DNA of 64,000 nucleotides, taken from NCBI RefSeq assembly GCF_009467825.1, contig NZ_WIOK01000003.1:124001-188000 (forward strand). Direction: 5' to 3'. The stretch is from Cyclobacterium xiamenense. GTDB taxonomy: Bacteria > Bacteroidota > Bacteroidia > Cytophagales > Cyclobacteriaceae. The position numbers and the translations under genes are program-made. This document shows, in pieces, positions 33,457 through 42,007 of this stretch (position 1 is the first letter of the stretch; each line of letters opens with the position of its first letter). The notes under the pieces are model-generated. The model worked only from the letters and a program-made list of their open reading frames with translations, was not told the origin of the DNA and searched no databases.

Positions 33457-34974
33457 ATGGAAGTCATCAATACCTTTATGACCTGGATCTTTAAGAACCG
33501 GATTGGTCAGATTGAAAAATTCAAAAACAACCCCCTCGAAATCCAGCACGAGATTCTGTTTAAATTGATCTACACCGCCAGAGACACCGAGTTTGGTAAA
33601 AAGCATCATTTCAGGCAAATTTCCTCGTACAAAGATTTTAATCAGTGGGTGCCTATGCACGACTACGAAAGCATCATGCCTTATATCGAACAGACGATGA
33701 AAGGCCAGCAGAACGTGATATGGCCCACCCCCATCCATTGGTTTTCCAAGTCCTCCGGTACTACCTCCTCCCGCAGTAAATTCATCCCGGTATCGCCGGA
33801 GAGTTTGGAAGAATGCCACTTCAAAGGAGGAAAAGACATGCTTTCCCTCTACGTAACCAACTATCCCAATACCAAACTTTTTACCGGAAAAAGCCTGTCT
33901 ATTGGCGGCAGCCTGCAAACCAACCCGCTGGATTACAACAAAAGTAGTTCCTATGGCGACATCTCAGCGGTCATTATGCGCAACCTACCCAAATGGGCAC
34001 AATTGGCCCGAACGCCCAGCCTGGAGGTCGCCCTCATGAGTGAGTGGGAGGAAAAAATCGAAAAAATGGCCGAGGAAACGATTGGCGAAAACGTAACCAG
34101 CCTAACCGGCGTGCCTACCTGGACGCTCGTTTTGATCGATAAAGTTCTCGAAAAGACCGGAAGCAGCAACATTCTGGATGTCTGGCCCAACTTGGAAGTG
34201 TTTTTTCATGGTGCAGTGGCTTTTGGTCCCTACCGAAACCTTTTTCAGAAACTCATCCCTTCGGAAGGAATGCATTACATGGAAACATACAATGCCTCCG
34301 AAGGTTTTTTTGGTATTCAAGACCAAATCGACAGTGACGAACTGCTGTTAATGCTCGATTATGGAATATTTTACGAATTCATCCCTATGGAAGAACTGGA
34401 GCAGGAGCAGCCTACAGTCATTCCCCTGGATGAGGTAGAAGTGGGGAAAAACTATGCCTTGCTGATTACCACGAATGCCGGACTCTGGCGCTATAAAATT
34501 GGGGACACCGTGAAGTTTACCTCCATCCGGCCCTATCGTTTCAAAATTTCCGGACGTACCAAGCACTTTATCAACGCATTTGGCGAAGAACTCATCGTAG
34601 AAAACGCTGAAAAAGCCATCGAAAATACGTGCAAAATCACCGGAGCCAGCATTAGCAACTTTACCGCAGCACCCGTGTATTTTGGCGATAATCAGGAACA
34701 GGGTACACACGAGTGGATCATCGAGTTTGTGCATTTCCCAGAGGACCGCGAGACCTTTGTTCGAATCCTGGACGAAGAGCTGCGTGCAGCCAATTCAGAT
34801 TACGATGCCAAACGCTACCGCGACATGGTACTCAAATTACCGATCGTCCACCTGGTCGAAGAGGGATTGTTTGAGAAATGGCTCAAATCCAAAGGGAAAC
34901 TCGGAGGACAAAACAAAGTACCGCGGCTTTCAAATAACCGGGATTACCTGGATGAAATTGTCCGGCTATTGTAA
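33457..34974 (+). CDS. GH3-family acyl-acid-amido synthetase-like protein
   Basis: These 505 residues match the GH3 auxin-responsive promoter family across their length: TEFGKKHHFRQI and WFSKSSGTTSSRSKFIPVS (adenylation P-loop), YNASEGFFGIQDQ, LLITTNAGLWRYKIGDTVKF and ISGRTKHFINAFGEELIVEN. Plant GH3 enzymes join amino acids to jasmonate or auxin through an acyl-adenylate. The bacterial members have no settled substrate. The gene is in line with recJ and lptB and probably in their operon. It runs convergently towards mazG. Confidence 0.88.
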   Translation: MEVINTFMTWIFKNRIGQIEKFKNNPLEIQHEILFKLIYTARDTEFGKKHHFRQISSYKDFNQWVPMHDYESIMPYIEQTMKGQQNVIWPTPIHWFSKSSGTTSSRSKFIPVSPESLEECHFKGGKDMLSLYVTNYPNTKLFTGKSLSIGGSLQTNPLDYNKSSSYGDISAVIMRNLPKWAQLARTPSLEVALMSEWEEKIEKMAEETIGENVTSLTGVPTWTLVLIDKVLEKTGSSNILDVWPNLEVFFHGAVAFGPYRNLFQKLIPSEGMHYMETYNASEGFFGIQDQIDSDELLLMLDYGIFYEFIPMEELEQEQPTVIPLDEVEVGKNYALLITTNAGLWRYKIGDTVKFTSIRPYRFKISGRTKHFINAFGEELIVENAEKAIENTCKITGASISNFTAAPVYFGDNQEQGTHEWIIEFVHFPEDRETFVRILDEELRAANSDYDAKRYRDMVLKLPIVHLVEEGLFEKWLKSKGKLGGQNKVPRLSNNRDYLDEIVRLL

Positions 34975-35324
34975 GCCCGGTTACCGGGCAGCGAACAAAA
35001 TTAAATTCTATTCCCGGCAATTAAATAAGGGAGCTACGGGAGGCGTAACCAAAGAAACGGCGACAAAACCAACCGGCAAAAACCAGCTAATTTCGCGGCA
35101 TTCAGCGAATGAAAAAAGCAAGCTTTTTTTATCCACATTTTCGTCCAGTTATTCACATCGAGTGAAGATCCTTATTTATTCTACTGTTTTTCAGGCATTT
35201 ATATAGTTAAAAAAAATCGTTACTTTGTGGATAAACTTGAAAAATTATAATTTTTTTGCATGATGGGTCAAACGAAAGGGTGGATAATCCGGCTTCCGAA
35301 ATTTTATTTTCTTGCGCCATTTTT
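34975..35324. other. DnaA-box cluster: candidate replication origin or DnaA reservoir
   Basis: This is a gene-free stretch between convergent genes. Perfect DnaA boxes TTATCCACA are at 35129-35137 (plus) and 35226-35234 (minus, TGTGGATAA). Near-perfect boxes are TTATTCACA at 35149-35157 and GGTGGATAA at 35279-35287 (minus). The left pair points right and the right pair points left, around an AT-rich core (about 35165-35262) with runs such as TTAAAAAAAATCG and AAAATTATAATTTTTTT. A 7-bp hairpin AAAAAAG/CTTTTTT (35112-35129) touches the first box and may end the GH3 transcript. No promoter is expected here, so the boxes are unlikely to serve gene control. Confidence 0.6.
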
Positions 35325-36113
35325 TCACTCCCGTTTTTTTGCTTCCTCCCAAAATACGTCCATTTCAGCCAGACTCATATCGGCAAGTGATTTTCCGGAA
35401 TTTCTGGCTGCTTTTTCCAAAAATTGAAATCGGTGGATGAATTTTCGGTTGGTACGTTCCAGTGCCTCCTCCGGATTGATATCCAGGAATCGGGCATAAT
35501 TGATCAGAGAAAAGAGCACATCTCCAAATTCGGCCGCCACTGCATCTCTGTCCCGCTCCCGCTGATCCATGGCCTCTTTGAATTCCTGTAGTTCTTCCTG
35601 TACTTTCTCCCAGACCTGCTCGTCGGCTTCCCAATCAAATCCTACCCCACGTGCTTTCTCTTGAATCCGCATGGCTTTGATCAAAGCAGGAAGCGACTTG
35701 GGTACGCCTCCCAGGACACTTTGGTTTCCCTTTTCCTTAAGCTTGATTTTCTCCCAGTTCTGTTTGACGGCCTCTTCGTCCTTCGCTTCCGTCTCCGCAT
35801 AGATATGCGGATGCCGTCTGATCAGCTTCTCGTTTAGCTGCCGAATCACGGCCCCAATATCAAAAGCCCGCTGCTCATCACCCAGTCGCGCGTAAAAAAC
35901 AATGTGAAGCAACAAATCCCCCAACTCCTTCTTAACTTCTTCCAGATCGCTATCGAGGATGGCATCCGATAACTCAAAGGTCTCTTCGATCGTCAGGTGC
36001 CGGAGCGTCTCCATGGTCTGCTTTTTATCCCAGGGACATTGCTCCCGCAGTTCATCCATAATGGTCAACAATTGATCAAAAGCTGTCAGTTGGGATTTCC
36101 TCTTTTCGGACAT
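35325..36113 (-). CDS. mazG: Nucleoside triphosphate pyrophosphohydrolase MazG
   Basis: This 262-residue cytoplasmic house-cleaning enzyme hydrolyses NTPs to NMP and pyrophosphate. It has two MazG repeats. The first has CPWDKKQTMETLRHLTIEET and KKELGDLLLHIVFYARL (EExxE...D metal site). The second has VQEELQEFKEAM and AAEFGDVLFSLINYARFL. The length is typical. It lies convergent to the GH3 gene across the DnaA-box cluster. Confidence 0.94.
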   Translation of the reverse strand: MSEKRKSQLTAFDQLLTIMDELREQCPWDKKQTMETLRHLTIEETFELSDAILDSDLEEVKKELGDLLLHIVFYARLGDEQRAFDIGAVIRQLNEKLIRRHPHIYAETEAKDEEAVKQNWEKIKLKEKGNQSVLGGVPKSLPALIKAMRIQEKARGVGFDWEADEQVWEKVQEELQEFKEAMDQRERDRDAVAAEFGDVLFSLINYARFLDINPEEALERTNRKFIHRFQFLEKAARNSGKSLADMSLAEMDVFWEEAKKRE

Positions 36114-36170
36114 AGGTATAAAATTGCTAGGAAACTTATACGTCGGTAGGAACGTTTTGAAAGTAATACG

Positions 36171-36178
36171 TAAATTTG
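36171..36178 (+). promoter_or_regulatory. -7 promoter element before the NqrM-like gene
   Basis: TAAATTTG fits TAnnTTTG. The start site would be near 36185, about 10 bases before ATG 36195. I see no clear -33 TTG at standard spacing. Confidence 0.5.
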
Positions 36179-36194
36179 CAGAAATAAATTTGAT

Positions 36195-36425
36195 ATGACA
36201 ACTGTATATTTAACATTGGCATTCCTGGCGATTTTTTTCATTTTGATGTCTGTAAGGCTTATTTTCCTTAAAAACGGACAGTTCAAAGGAACCTGCGCCT
36301 CTCAAAACCCCTACCTGAACAAAGATGGGGGAACCTGCGGCTATTGCGGAAAAAAAGTGGATTCCGACGCTTCTTGCGGCAACCCTGACAACGAGGTGGA
36401 CAAGGTAATGGCCCGGTTTAAATAA
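36195..36425 (+). CDS. NqrM-like small membrane protein with clustered cysteines
   Basis: The protein has 76 residues. One N-terminal helix (YLTLAFLAIFFILMSVRLIF) is followed by KNGQFKGTCASQNPYLNKDG, then CGYCGKK and a last Cys in DASCGNPDNE. A membrane anchor followed by a K-G-[ST]-C motif and further cysteines resembles NqrM (DUF539), the factor that helps insert iron into Na+-translocating NADH:quinone reductase. The resemblance is by layout, and nqr genes are not in the window. Close relatives are widespread in Bacteroidota as uncharacterised membrane proteins. Confidence 0.6.
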   Translation: MTTVYLTLAFLAIFFILMSVRLIFLKNGQFKGTCASQNPYLNKDGGTCGYCGKKVDSDASCGNPDNEVDKVMARFK

Positions 36426-36489
36426 GAAGGATGCCCTGGCAGATGCAAATGGACCTACTTTTACACATTCTTTTATAAATTTCTTTTAC

Positions 36490-37881
36490 GTGGCATTAAT
36501 CAAATCAATCTCAGGTATACGGGGCACCATCGGTGGGAAACCCGGAGAAGGCCTGACTCCGTTGGATATTGTAAAATTTTCCGCCGCTTACGGCGCCTGG
36601 GTCCTGGAAAATTCCGATCAGAAAAAAATTGTGATCGGCAGGGATGCGCGCTTGTCCGGAGAAATGGTTGCGCAACTGGTAACCCAAACCCTGCTGGGGA
36701 TGGGGCTGGATGTGGTCGACCTGGGCCTAAGCACTACCCCAACCGTAGAATTGGCCGTTCCCAGAGAAAATGCCGGAGGGGGAATCATCGTGACCGCTAG
36801 TCACAATCCCATTCAATGGAATGCCTTGAAGCTTCTAAATAAGCAGGGCGAGTTCATTTCTGACAGCGAGGGTCAGGAAGTCTTGCGAAAAGCAGCAACG
36901 GATGACTTCCTATTTGCAGAAGTTCGCAAGCTGGGAACCTATAGCAAAAACGACGACTACCTCGACTACCACATCCAGCACGTACTTGGCCTCGACCTGG
37001 TGGACCGGGAAGCAATCGCCGAGCGAAAATTTAAAATCATTGTTGACTGTGTGAATTCTACCGGAGGTTTGGCTGTGCCAAGGCTGCTAAAAGCCCTCGG
37101 CGTGGAACTGGTGGAAGAGCTGTTTTGTGAACCCAACGGGGAGTTTCCTCACAATCCTGAGCCCCTTCCCGAGCACCTGCGGGATATTTCACTAAAGCTG
37201 GAAAATGGAAATTATGACCTGGGCATCGTGGTCGACCCGGATGTGGATCGCCTTGCCTTCCTAAACGAAGACGGGAGCTTCTTCGGCGAAGAATATACGC
37301 TCGTGGCTGTGGCGGACTACGTACTCTCGCAAAAAACAGGCAACACCGTTTCCAACCTGAGCTCCACACGGGCCCTTCGGGACGTCACCGACAAGAGGGG
37401 CGGGCAGTACCAGGCCGCGGCTGTGGGCGAGGTGAATGTCGTCAATCAAATGAAAGCTACGGATGCCATCATTGGCGGTGAAGGAAATGGAGGGATCATT
37501 TATCCGGAATCTCATTATGGCCGAGATGCCTTGGTGGGCATTGGCTTATTCCTGACCCATCTGGCTAAGTTTGGAAAAACAACCAGTCGACTTAGGGCCA
37601 GCTACCCCAATTATTTCATCTCAAAAAACAAGATTGAACTCACGCCTACCATCAATGTGGACGGTATCCTTGATCGAATCAAATTGAAGTACCAGAAGTA
37701 TCCGATCAACACCCTCGACGGTGTAAAGATCGAATTCGACAAGGAATGGGTGCACCTGAGAAAGTCCAATACCGAACCCATCATTCGTATCTACTCCGAA
37801 TCGGAAACCTCCGCAACTGCCGACCACCTCGCCAACAAAATCATGTTGGATATCAAAGAAATCATTGCCGAGAAAAGCTAA
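36490..37881 (+). CDS. glmM: Phosphoglucosamine mutase (GlmM-type phosphohexomutase)
   Basis: The enzyme has 463 residues starting at GTG 36490 (ALIKSISGIRGTIGG). It interconverts glucosamine-6-P and glucosamine-1-P for peptidoglycan and LPS. It has the phosphoserine loop TASHNPIQWNALK, metal site DPDVDRLAF, sugar loop GGEGNGGIIYP and the phosphate-binding C-terminal RKSNTEPIIRIYSES. Members of this superfamily may act on mannose or glucose phosphates too. The GTG start is supported by the immediate family N-terminus. Confidence 0.9.
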   Translation: MALIKSISGIRGTIGGKPGEGLTPLDIVKFSAAYGAWVLENSDQKKIVIGRDARLSGEMVAQLVTQTLLGMGLDVVDLGLSTTPTVELAVPRENAGGGIIVTASHNPIQWNALKLLNKQGEFISDSEGQEVLRKAATDDFLFAEVRKLGTYSKNDDYLDYHIQHVLGLDLVDREAIAERKFKIIVDCVNSTGGLAVPRLLKALGVELVEELFCEPNGEFPHNPEPLPEHLRDISLKLENGNYDLGIVVDPDVDRLAFLNEDGSFFGEEYTLVAVADYVLSQKTGNTVSNLSSTRALRDVTDKRGGQYQAAAVGEVNVVNQMKATDAIIGGEGNGGIIYPESHYGRDALVGIGLFLTHLAKFGKTTSRLRASYPNYFISKNKIELTPTINVDGILDRIKLKYQKYPINTLDGVKIEFDKEWVHLRKSNTEPIIRIYSESETSATADHLANKIMLDIKEIIAEKS

Positions 37882-37898
37882 TTTCCGCCCCCCTACGC

Positions 37899-39050
37899 AT
37901 GGCCAGTTTGCCCTCGATCTATTTAGACAATGCCGCTACAACGCCCCTGGACGAACGGGTATTGGAGGCCATGATGCCGTTTTTTACGGGTAACTACGGA
38001 AACCCTTCCTCGGTACATGCACACGGCAGAAATGCACGGGTGGAACTGGAAAAAGCCCGAAAAAAAATCGCTTCCCTGCTGTGCGTTAGTCCCGGGGAAA
38101 TCGTTTTTACCTCCGGCGGTACGGAAGCCGATAACACGGCCCTCCTGGGAGCGATTTCTGCCTATGGAATTCAGCAAATTATTAGTTCCCCGTTGGAACA
38201 CCACGCGGTTTTGCACGTGGTCGAGCAGGCCAGCAGGAGGCTTGGCATTACCCTATCTTTGCTAGACGTCGACGCAAACGGCTCGGTGAATCTGGAACAA
38301 CTGGAGCAACTTCTCCAAAAAAATCCCCGCTCCCTGGTATCCCTCATGCACGGCAACAACGAAATTGGCAACCTCGCCGACCTGGCTGCCGTGTCGCAAT
38401 ACTGTCGGGAACACGGAGCCTATTTTCATTCGGACACGGTACAAACCGTCGGCCACTACCCGCTTAATTTACAAGAGCTGTCCGTCGATGCCATTGTTGG
38501 ATCGGCCCATAAATTTCACGGACCAAAAGGAGTGGGATTTCTATACATCAATAAAGCTAAAAAAATCCCTCCCCTAATCGAAGGGGGCTCTCAGGAACGG
38601 AATCGTAGAGGGGGTACCGAAAACATTGCCGCAATCGCCGGCATGGCCAAAGCCATGGAAATCGCCCAGGAAAACCAAGAACAACACCGCCAGCAGGTTT
38701 CCGCCCTGAAAGATTATTTCATACGGCAGCTTCAGCAAGCCATACCAGGAGTCACCTTTAATGGCTTGTCCGGGGATCCATCCCGGAGTCTGTACACCGT
38801 CCTTAACGTCGGTTTTCCTCCCAATGAAGCTACCCGTGGCATGCTCTTGTTTCACCTGGATCTCGCGGGCATTTCCGCATCCGGAGGATCGGCTTGCAGC
38901 AGTGGTGCCCGATTGGGTTCCCATGTCCTGCAAGCGCTGGGTGCGGATCCGGAAAGAGAAAACGTACGGTTTTCCTTCAGCCGCTTCACTACGAATGAGG
39001 AAGTGGATTACACCGTCACTCAGCTAAAAGGACTTTACCCGGGCCAATAG
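37899..39050 (+). CDS. Cysteine desulfurase (NifS/IscS-like)
   Basis: This 383-residue PLP enzyme moves sulfur from cysteine for Fe-S clusters, thiolation and thiamine. ATG 37899 gives the family start ASLPSIYLDNAATTPLDERV. It has TSGGTEADNTALLGA, H in SSPLEHHAVLHV, the PLP lysine in VGSAHKFHGPKGVGF and the active-site loop Cys in ASGGSACSSGA. The short loop and CSSGA sequence fit class I enzymes. It follows glmM by 17 bases. Confidence 0.93.
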   Translation: MASLPSIYLDNAATTPLDERVLEAMMPFFTGNYGNPSSVHAHGRNARVELEKARKKIASLLCVSPGEIVFTSGGTEADNTALLGAISAYGIQQIISSPLEHHAVLHVVEQASRRLGITLSLLDVDANGSVNLEQLEQLLQKNPRSLVSLMHGNNEIGNLADLAAVSQYCREHGAYFHSDTVQTVGHYPLNLQELSVDAIVGSAHKFHGPKGVGFLYINKAKKIPPLIEGGSQERNRRGGTENIAAIAGMAKAMEIAQENQEQHRQQVSALKDYFIRQLQQAIPGVTFNGLSGDPSRSLYTVLNVGFPPNEATRGMLLFHLDLAGISASGGSACSSGARLGSHVLQALGADPERENVRFSFSRFTTNEEVDYTVTQLKGLYPGQ

Positions 39051-39071
39051 GTTAGGAAAAAAAGAACGGCC

Positions 39072-40028
39072 TCACCGAAAAGGCAGCCGAGCCAGGTCCA
39101 CATTGCCTCCCGATAAGATAATTCCCACCTGCTGCCCCTGAAAACGGGATTTATTTCGCAATACCACGGCAAGAGGCACCGCGCAACTGGGCTCTACCAC
39201 CAACTTCATTCGTTCATAGATCAATTTCATGGCAGCAATGATTTCATCATCACTGACCGTAAGGATGTCCGTGACGTAGCGGGATATGATAGCGAAATTT
39301 ATTTCTCCCAATGAAGTCAACAATCCATCCGCGATGGAATTTGCCTGTTGCAATGGAATCCGTTTTCCGGCCAGGAAGGACTTTTGAGCATCGTCTGCAC
39401 CTTCAGGTTCTGCGCCGATCACCTTCGTTTCGGGCGAAAAAAAATGGGTCGCAAGTGCCGTCCCGGAAAGTAGTCCTCCACCTCCAACCGGCGTCATCAA
39501 TACATCGAGGGACAAGCCGGATTCAACGATTTCGTAAGCGCAGGTAGCTTGACCTTCTATTACATCCCAATGGTCATAGGGAGGGATAAAAACCGCTCCA
39601 TAGGTGGACACAACGGACCGAAGACCTTCCTCCCGGGCCTGCAGGTTAGGCTCACATTCGAAAATCAGTCCTCCGTATTCTCTCACGGCCCGTTTTTTTA
39701 TTTCCGGAGCAGTAGCGGGCATCACGATATAGGCCGGGATTCCAGCTGCGGAGGCAGCCCGTGCCAGGGCCGCAGCATGGTTACCGGAGGAGTGTGTAGC
39801 TACTCCTTTCTCCCGTTGGGAAGGCTGCAGTTTTAGTACCGCATTTGCCGCTCCCCTGGCTTTGAAAGCGCCCACTTTCTGAAAATTCTCACACTTAAAA
39901 ATCAACTCACATCCTGCAAGCTTGTTGATAGCGGATGAACGCATCAGCGGCGTCCAATGCACGAAGGCATCGATTCGCTCACGCGCTTCAACGATGCTGT
40001 GTGAATCAATTTCCAGCTTCTTTTTCAT
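39072..40028 (-). CDS. PLP-dependent threonine/serine dehydratase or serine racemase
   Basis: This 318-residue fold-type II PLP enzyme has the PLP lysine in CENFQKVGAFKARGA, the substrate loop SSGNHAAALA, the phosphate-binding glycine loop VGGGGLLSG and the C-terminal SGGNVDL. It has no ACT regulatory domain, so it is of the catabolic or racemase type, not biosynthetic IlvA. The metal-site residues GAEPEGADDA also occur in serine racemases. It lies opposite the M23-M20-racemase run, another amino-acid-directed set. Confidence 0.88.
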   Translation of the reverse strand: MKKKLEIDSHSIVEARERIDAFVHWTPLMRSSAINKLAGCELIFKCENFQKVGAFKARGAANAVLKLQPSQREKGVATHSSGNHAAALARAASAAGIPAYIVMPATAPEIKKRAVREYGGLIFECEPNLQAREEGLRSVVSTYGAVFIPPYDHWDVIEGQATCAYEIVESGLSLDVLMTPVGGGGLLSGTALATHFFSPETKVIGAEPEGADDAQKSFLAGKRIPLQQANSIADGLLTSLGEINFAIISRYVTDILTVSDDEIIAAMKLIYERMKLVVEPSCAVPLAVVLRNKSRFQGQQVGIILSGGNVDLARLPFR

Positions 40029-40170
40029 AGGCTAAAAATGCATAAAAATCCAAAAGCGGCAAAGACTTTGGTTGAATCTTTGCATCCAGAAATCCGTGGG
40101 ATTTCCTTTTACCCGCTGACAAAATCCCTATATTGAGTCTGTTTTTAGAAATTGTTTTTGCATACCGCAT

Positions 40171-40842
40171 ATGGCCACACAAACAACCGATTTCTTCCCG
40201 CTAATGGGGGAAGCGCTCAACAGGGACAATACCCTCGGCCTGGACATGAGCGCCGCGAACAGGTCCTTATGCCAGATTGACTTGCAGGATACCCTGGCGT
40301 TTTCGGCCTTTATCTCAGGTCTGCTGGCAGACGGGCAAAAGAAATACGGTGTGGGCGGATATGCTGAAAAACGAGCAATTTACCAGCGAAGCCAGGTATT
40401 TGCACACCAGCTGTGTACCTTCCGAAACATCCACCTGGGCGTGGATATCTGGGCTCCGTCCGGAACAGCTGTCTTTTGCCCGCTGCCGGGAAAGGTGCAC
40501 AGTTTTCAGGATAACGCCGGTTTTGGAAATTATGGGCCCACGATCATCCTGGAACATCACTGGCAGAAAGAAACAATCTTTAGCCTGTATGGCCACCTGA
40601 GTCGTAAAGACCTGAATCAGTTAAAACCCGGACAAACTTTTCTTAGCGGAGAAAAAATCGGACATTTGGGTCCGGCCGGAGAGAATGGAAACTGGCCTCC
40701 ACACGTGCATTTTCAGATCATTCGTGATTTGGGCAATTGGTCGGGAGACTATCCAGGAGTTTGTGCAGAGATGGAAACCGATCACTATTTATCCAATTGC
40801 CCGGACCCCTGTTCCTGGCTGGGTCTCCAGGCCTTTTGGTAG
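40171..40842 (+). CDS. Stand-alone M23-fold protein without a signal peptide
   Basis: This 223-residue protein has the lysostaphin/LytM zinc fold: HLGVDIW (His88, Asp92), YGHLS (His142) and PPHVHF (His178, His180). There is no Sec signal or membrane helix, so it should be cytoplasmic. The context (GPTIILEHHW, LGPAGENGNWPPHVHFQII, DYPGVC, LSNCPDP) is close to the M23 module that some bacteria carry in fusion with a class III aminotransferase and a kinase-like domain, not to cell-wall hydrolases. An amidohydrolase follows after 21 bases, then a racemase. A role in cytosolic amino-acid or peptide chemistry is inferred. Confidence 0.75.
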   Translation: MATQTTDFFPLMGEALNRDNTLGLDMSAANRSLCQIDLQDTLAFSAFISGLLADGQKKYGVGGYAEKRAIYQRSQVFAHQLCTFRNIHLGVDIWAPSGTAVFCPLPGKVHSFQDNAGFGNYGPTIILEHHWQKETIFSLYGHLSRKDLNQLKPGQTFLSGEKIGHLGPAGENGNWPPHVHFQIIRDLGNWSGDYPGVCAEMETDHYLSNCPDPCSWLGLQAFW

Positions 40843-40863
40843 TAAACACAACAATTGACTTGC

Positions 40864-42003
40864 ATGACAATGAATTCCCAAACAGTAAAAAAAATACGTG
40901 CTTTCAGAAAGGAGTTGCATCAGGAACCGGAAGTTTCCGGAAAAGAACAGCAAACCTCTTCAAAGATAAAAGCTTTTTTCGAGGCGCTACAGCCGGATGA
41001 AATCGTGGAAGACCTGGGGCCCTATGGGCTAGGGGTGGTTTTTAAAGGAAAAGAAAAAGGCCCAACCACGCTGATTCGGGCGGAGCTGGACGCACTACCA
41101 ATTCCAGAAGTGGGGAATCACCGCCATAAAAGCAAAAATCAGGGTGTCTCCCACACCTGTGGCCATGACGGTCACATGGCCATTGTTTGCGGTGTAGGAC
41201 TGGAACTGGCAGCGCAACGACCCGCGAAAGGAAAGGTGGTCTTGATCTTCCAGCCCTCTGAGGAAACCGGACTGGGGGCTGGCCAGATGATTGAATCAAC
41301 AAATTTCGCTCAGATACAGCCGGATTTTGCTTTTGCCCTGCACAACCTGCCCGGGTACGCCAAAAATGAAATTGTTCTAAAAAAAGGTGCATTTACCGCT
41401 GCTTCTAAAGGAATGACCATTTCCTTACATGGGAAAACAAGCCATGCCGCACATCCGGAAGACGGCTTGAGCCCGGCAGAAGCCATGTGCAAATTGATAA
41501 TCGCTTTGGAAAAATTACCCGAAAGCATCCCGGACTTCTCGTTGGTAACCGTCATCCATGCCCAACTGGGAGAGATTGCCTTTGGGACCTCTCCCGGTGA
41601 AGCACAAGTGATGGCTACCCTACGTACCTTCGACAACAAGACCATGCAGGCCCTGACCAACCATGCAGAAAAACTAGTTGGCTTGATTGCCAGGGAGCAG
41701 GGCCTGGACTATAACATCAGCTATTGCGAGGAATTTGAGGCCGTTATCAACGACGTGGTACCCTGGGAACTGGTAAATGACGCCGCCAAAGAACTCGCCT
41801 TAAAGCGAAAACACATTCGGACTCCGTTTCGCTGGTCAGAGGATTTTGGCAAATTCGCCTCCCTGACCAACAGCTTTCTATTCGGCTTGGGCGCGGGCAA
41901 GCAACAACCCCAACTTCACGAGGGGCATTACGATTTTCCGGACGAAATCCTGGGGACGGGTGTCGCGCTTTTTACAGCCATCATCAAAAAACTAAACTAT
42001 TAA
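40864..42003 (+). CDS. M20-family amidohydrolase (IAA-amino acid/hippurate hydrolase type)
   Basis: These 379 residues start at ATG 40864; a TTG at 40855 is possible. The di-metal site is HTCGHDGHMA (Cys, His) with PSEETGLGAGQM (Glu pair), FALHNLPG (His) and, at the end, QLHEGHYDFPDE. The lid domain has TASKGMTISLHGKTSHAAHP. Such enzymes cleave N-acyl amino acids in the cytoplasm. No signal peptide is present. It lies between the M23-fold gene and the racemase gene (4 bases before the latter). Confidence 0.9.
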   Translation: MTMNSQTVKKIRAFRKELHQEPEVSGKEQQTSSKIKAFFEALQPDEIVEDLGPYGLGVVFKGKEKGPTTLIRAELDALPIPEVGNHRHKSKNQGVSHTCGHDGHMAIVCGVGLELAAQRPAKGKVVLIFQPSEETGLGAGQMIESTNFAQIQPDFAFALHNLPGYAKNEIVLKKGAFTAASKGMTISLHGKTSHAAHPEDGLSPAEAMCKLIIALEKLPESIPDFSLVTVIHAQLGEIAFGTSPGEAQVMATLRTFDNKTMQALTNHAEKLVGLIAREQGLDYNISYCEEFEAVINDVVPWELVNDAAKELALKRKHIRTPFRWSEDFGKFASLTNSFLFGLGAGKQQPQLHEGHYDFPDEILGTGVALFTAIIKKLNY

Positions 42004-42007
42004 TTTT

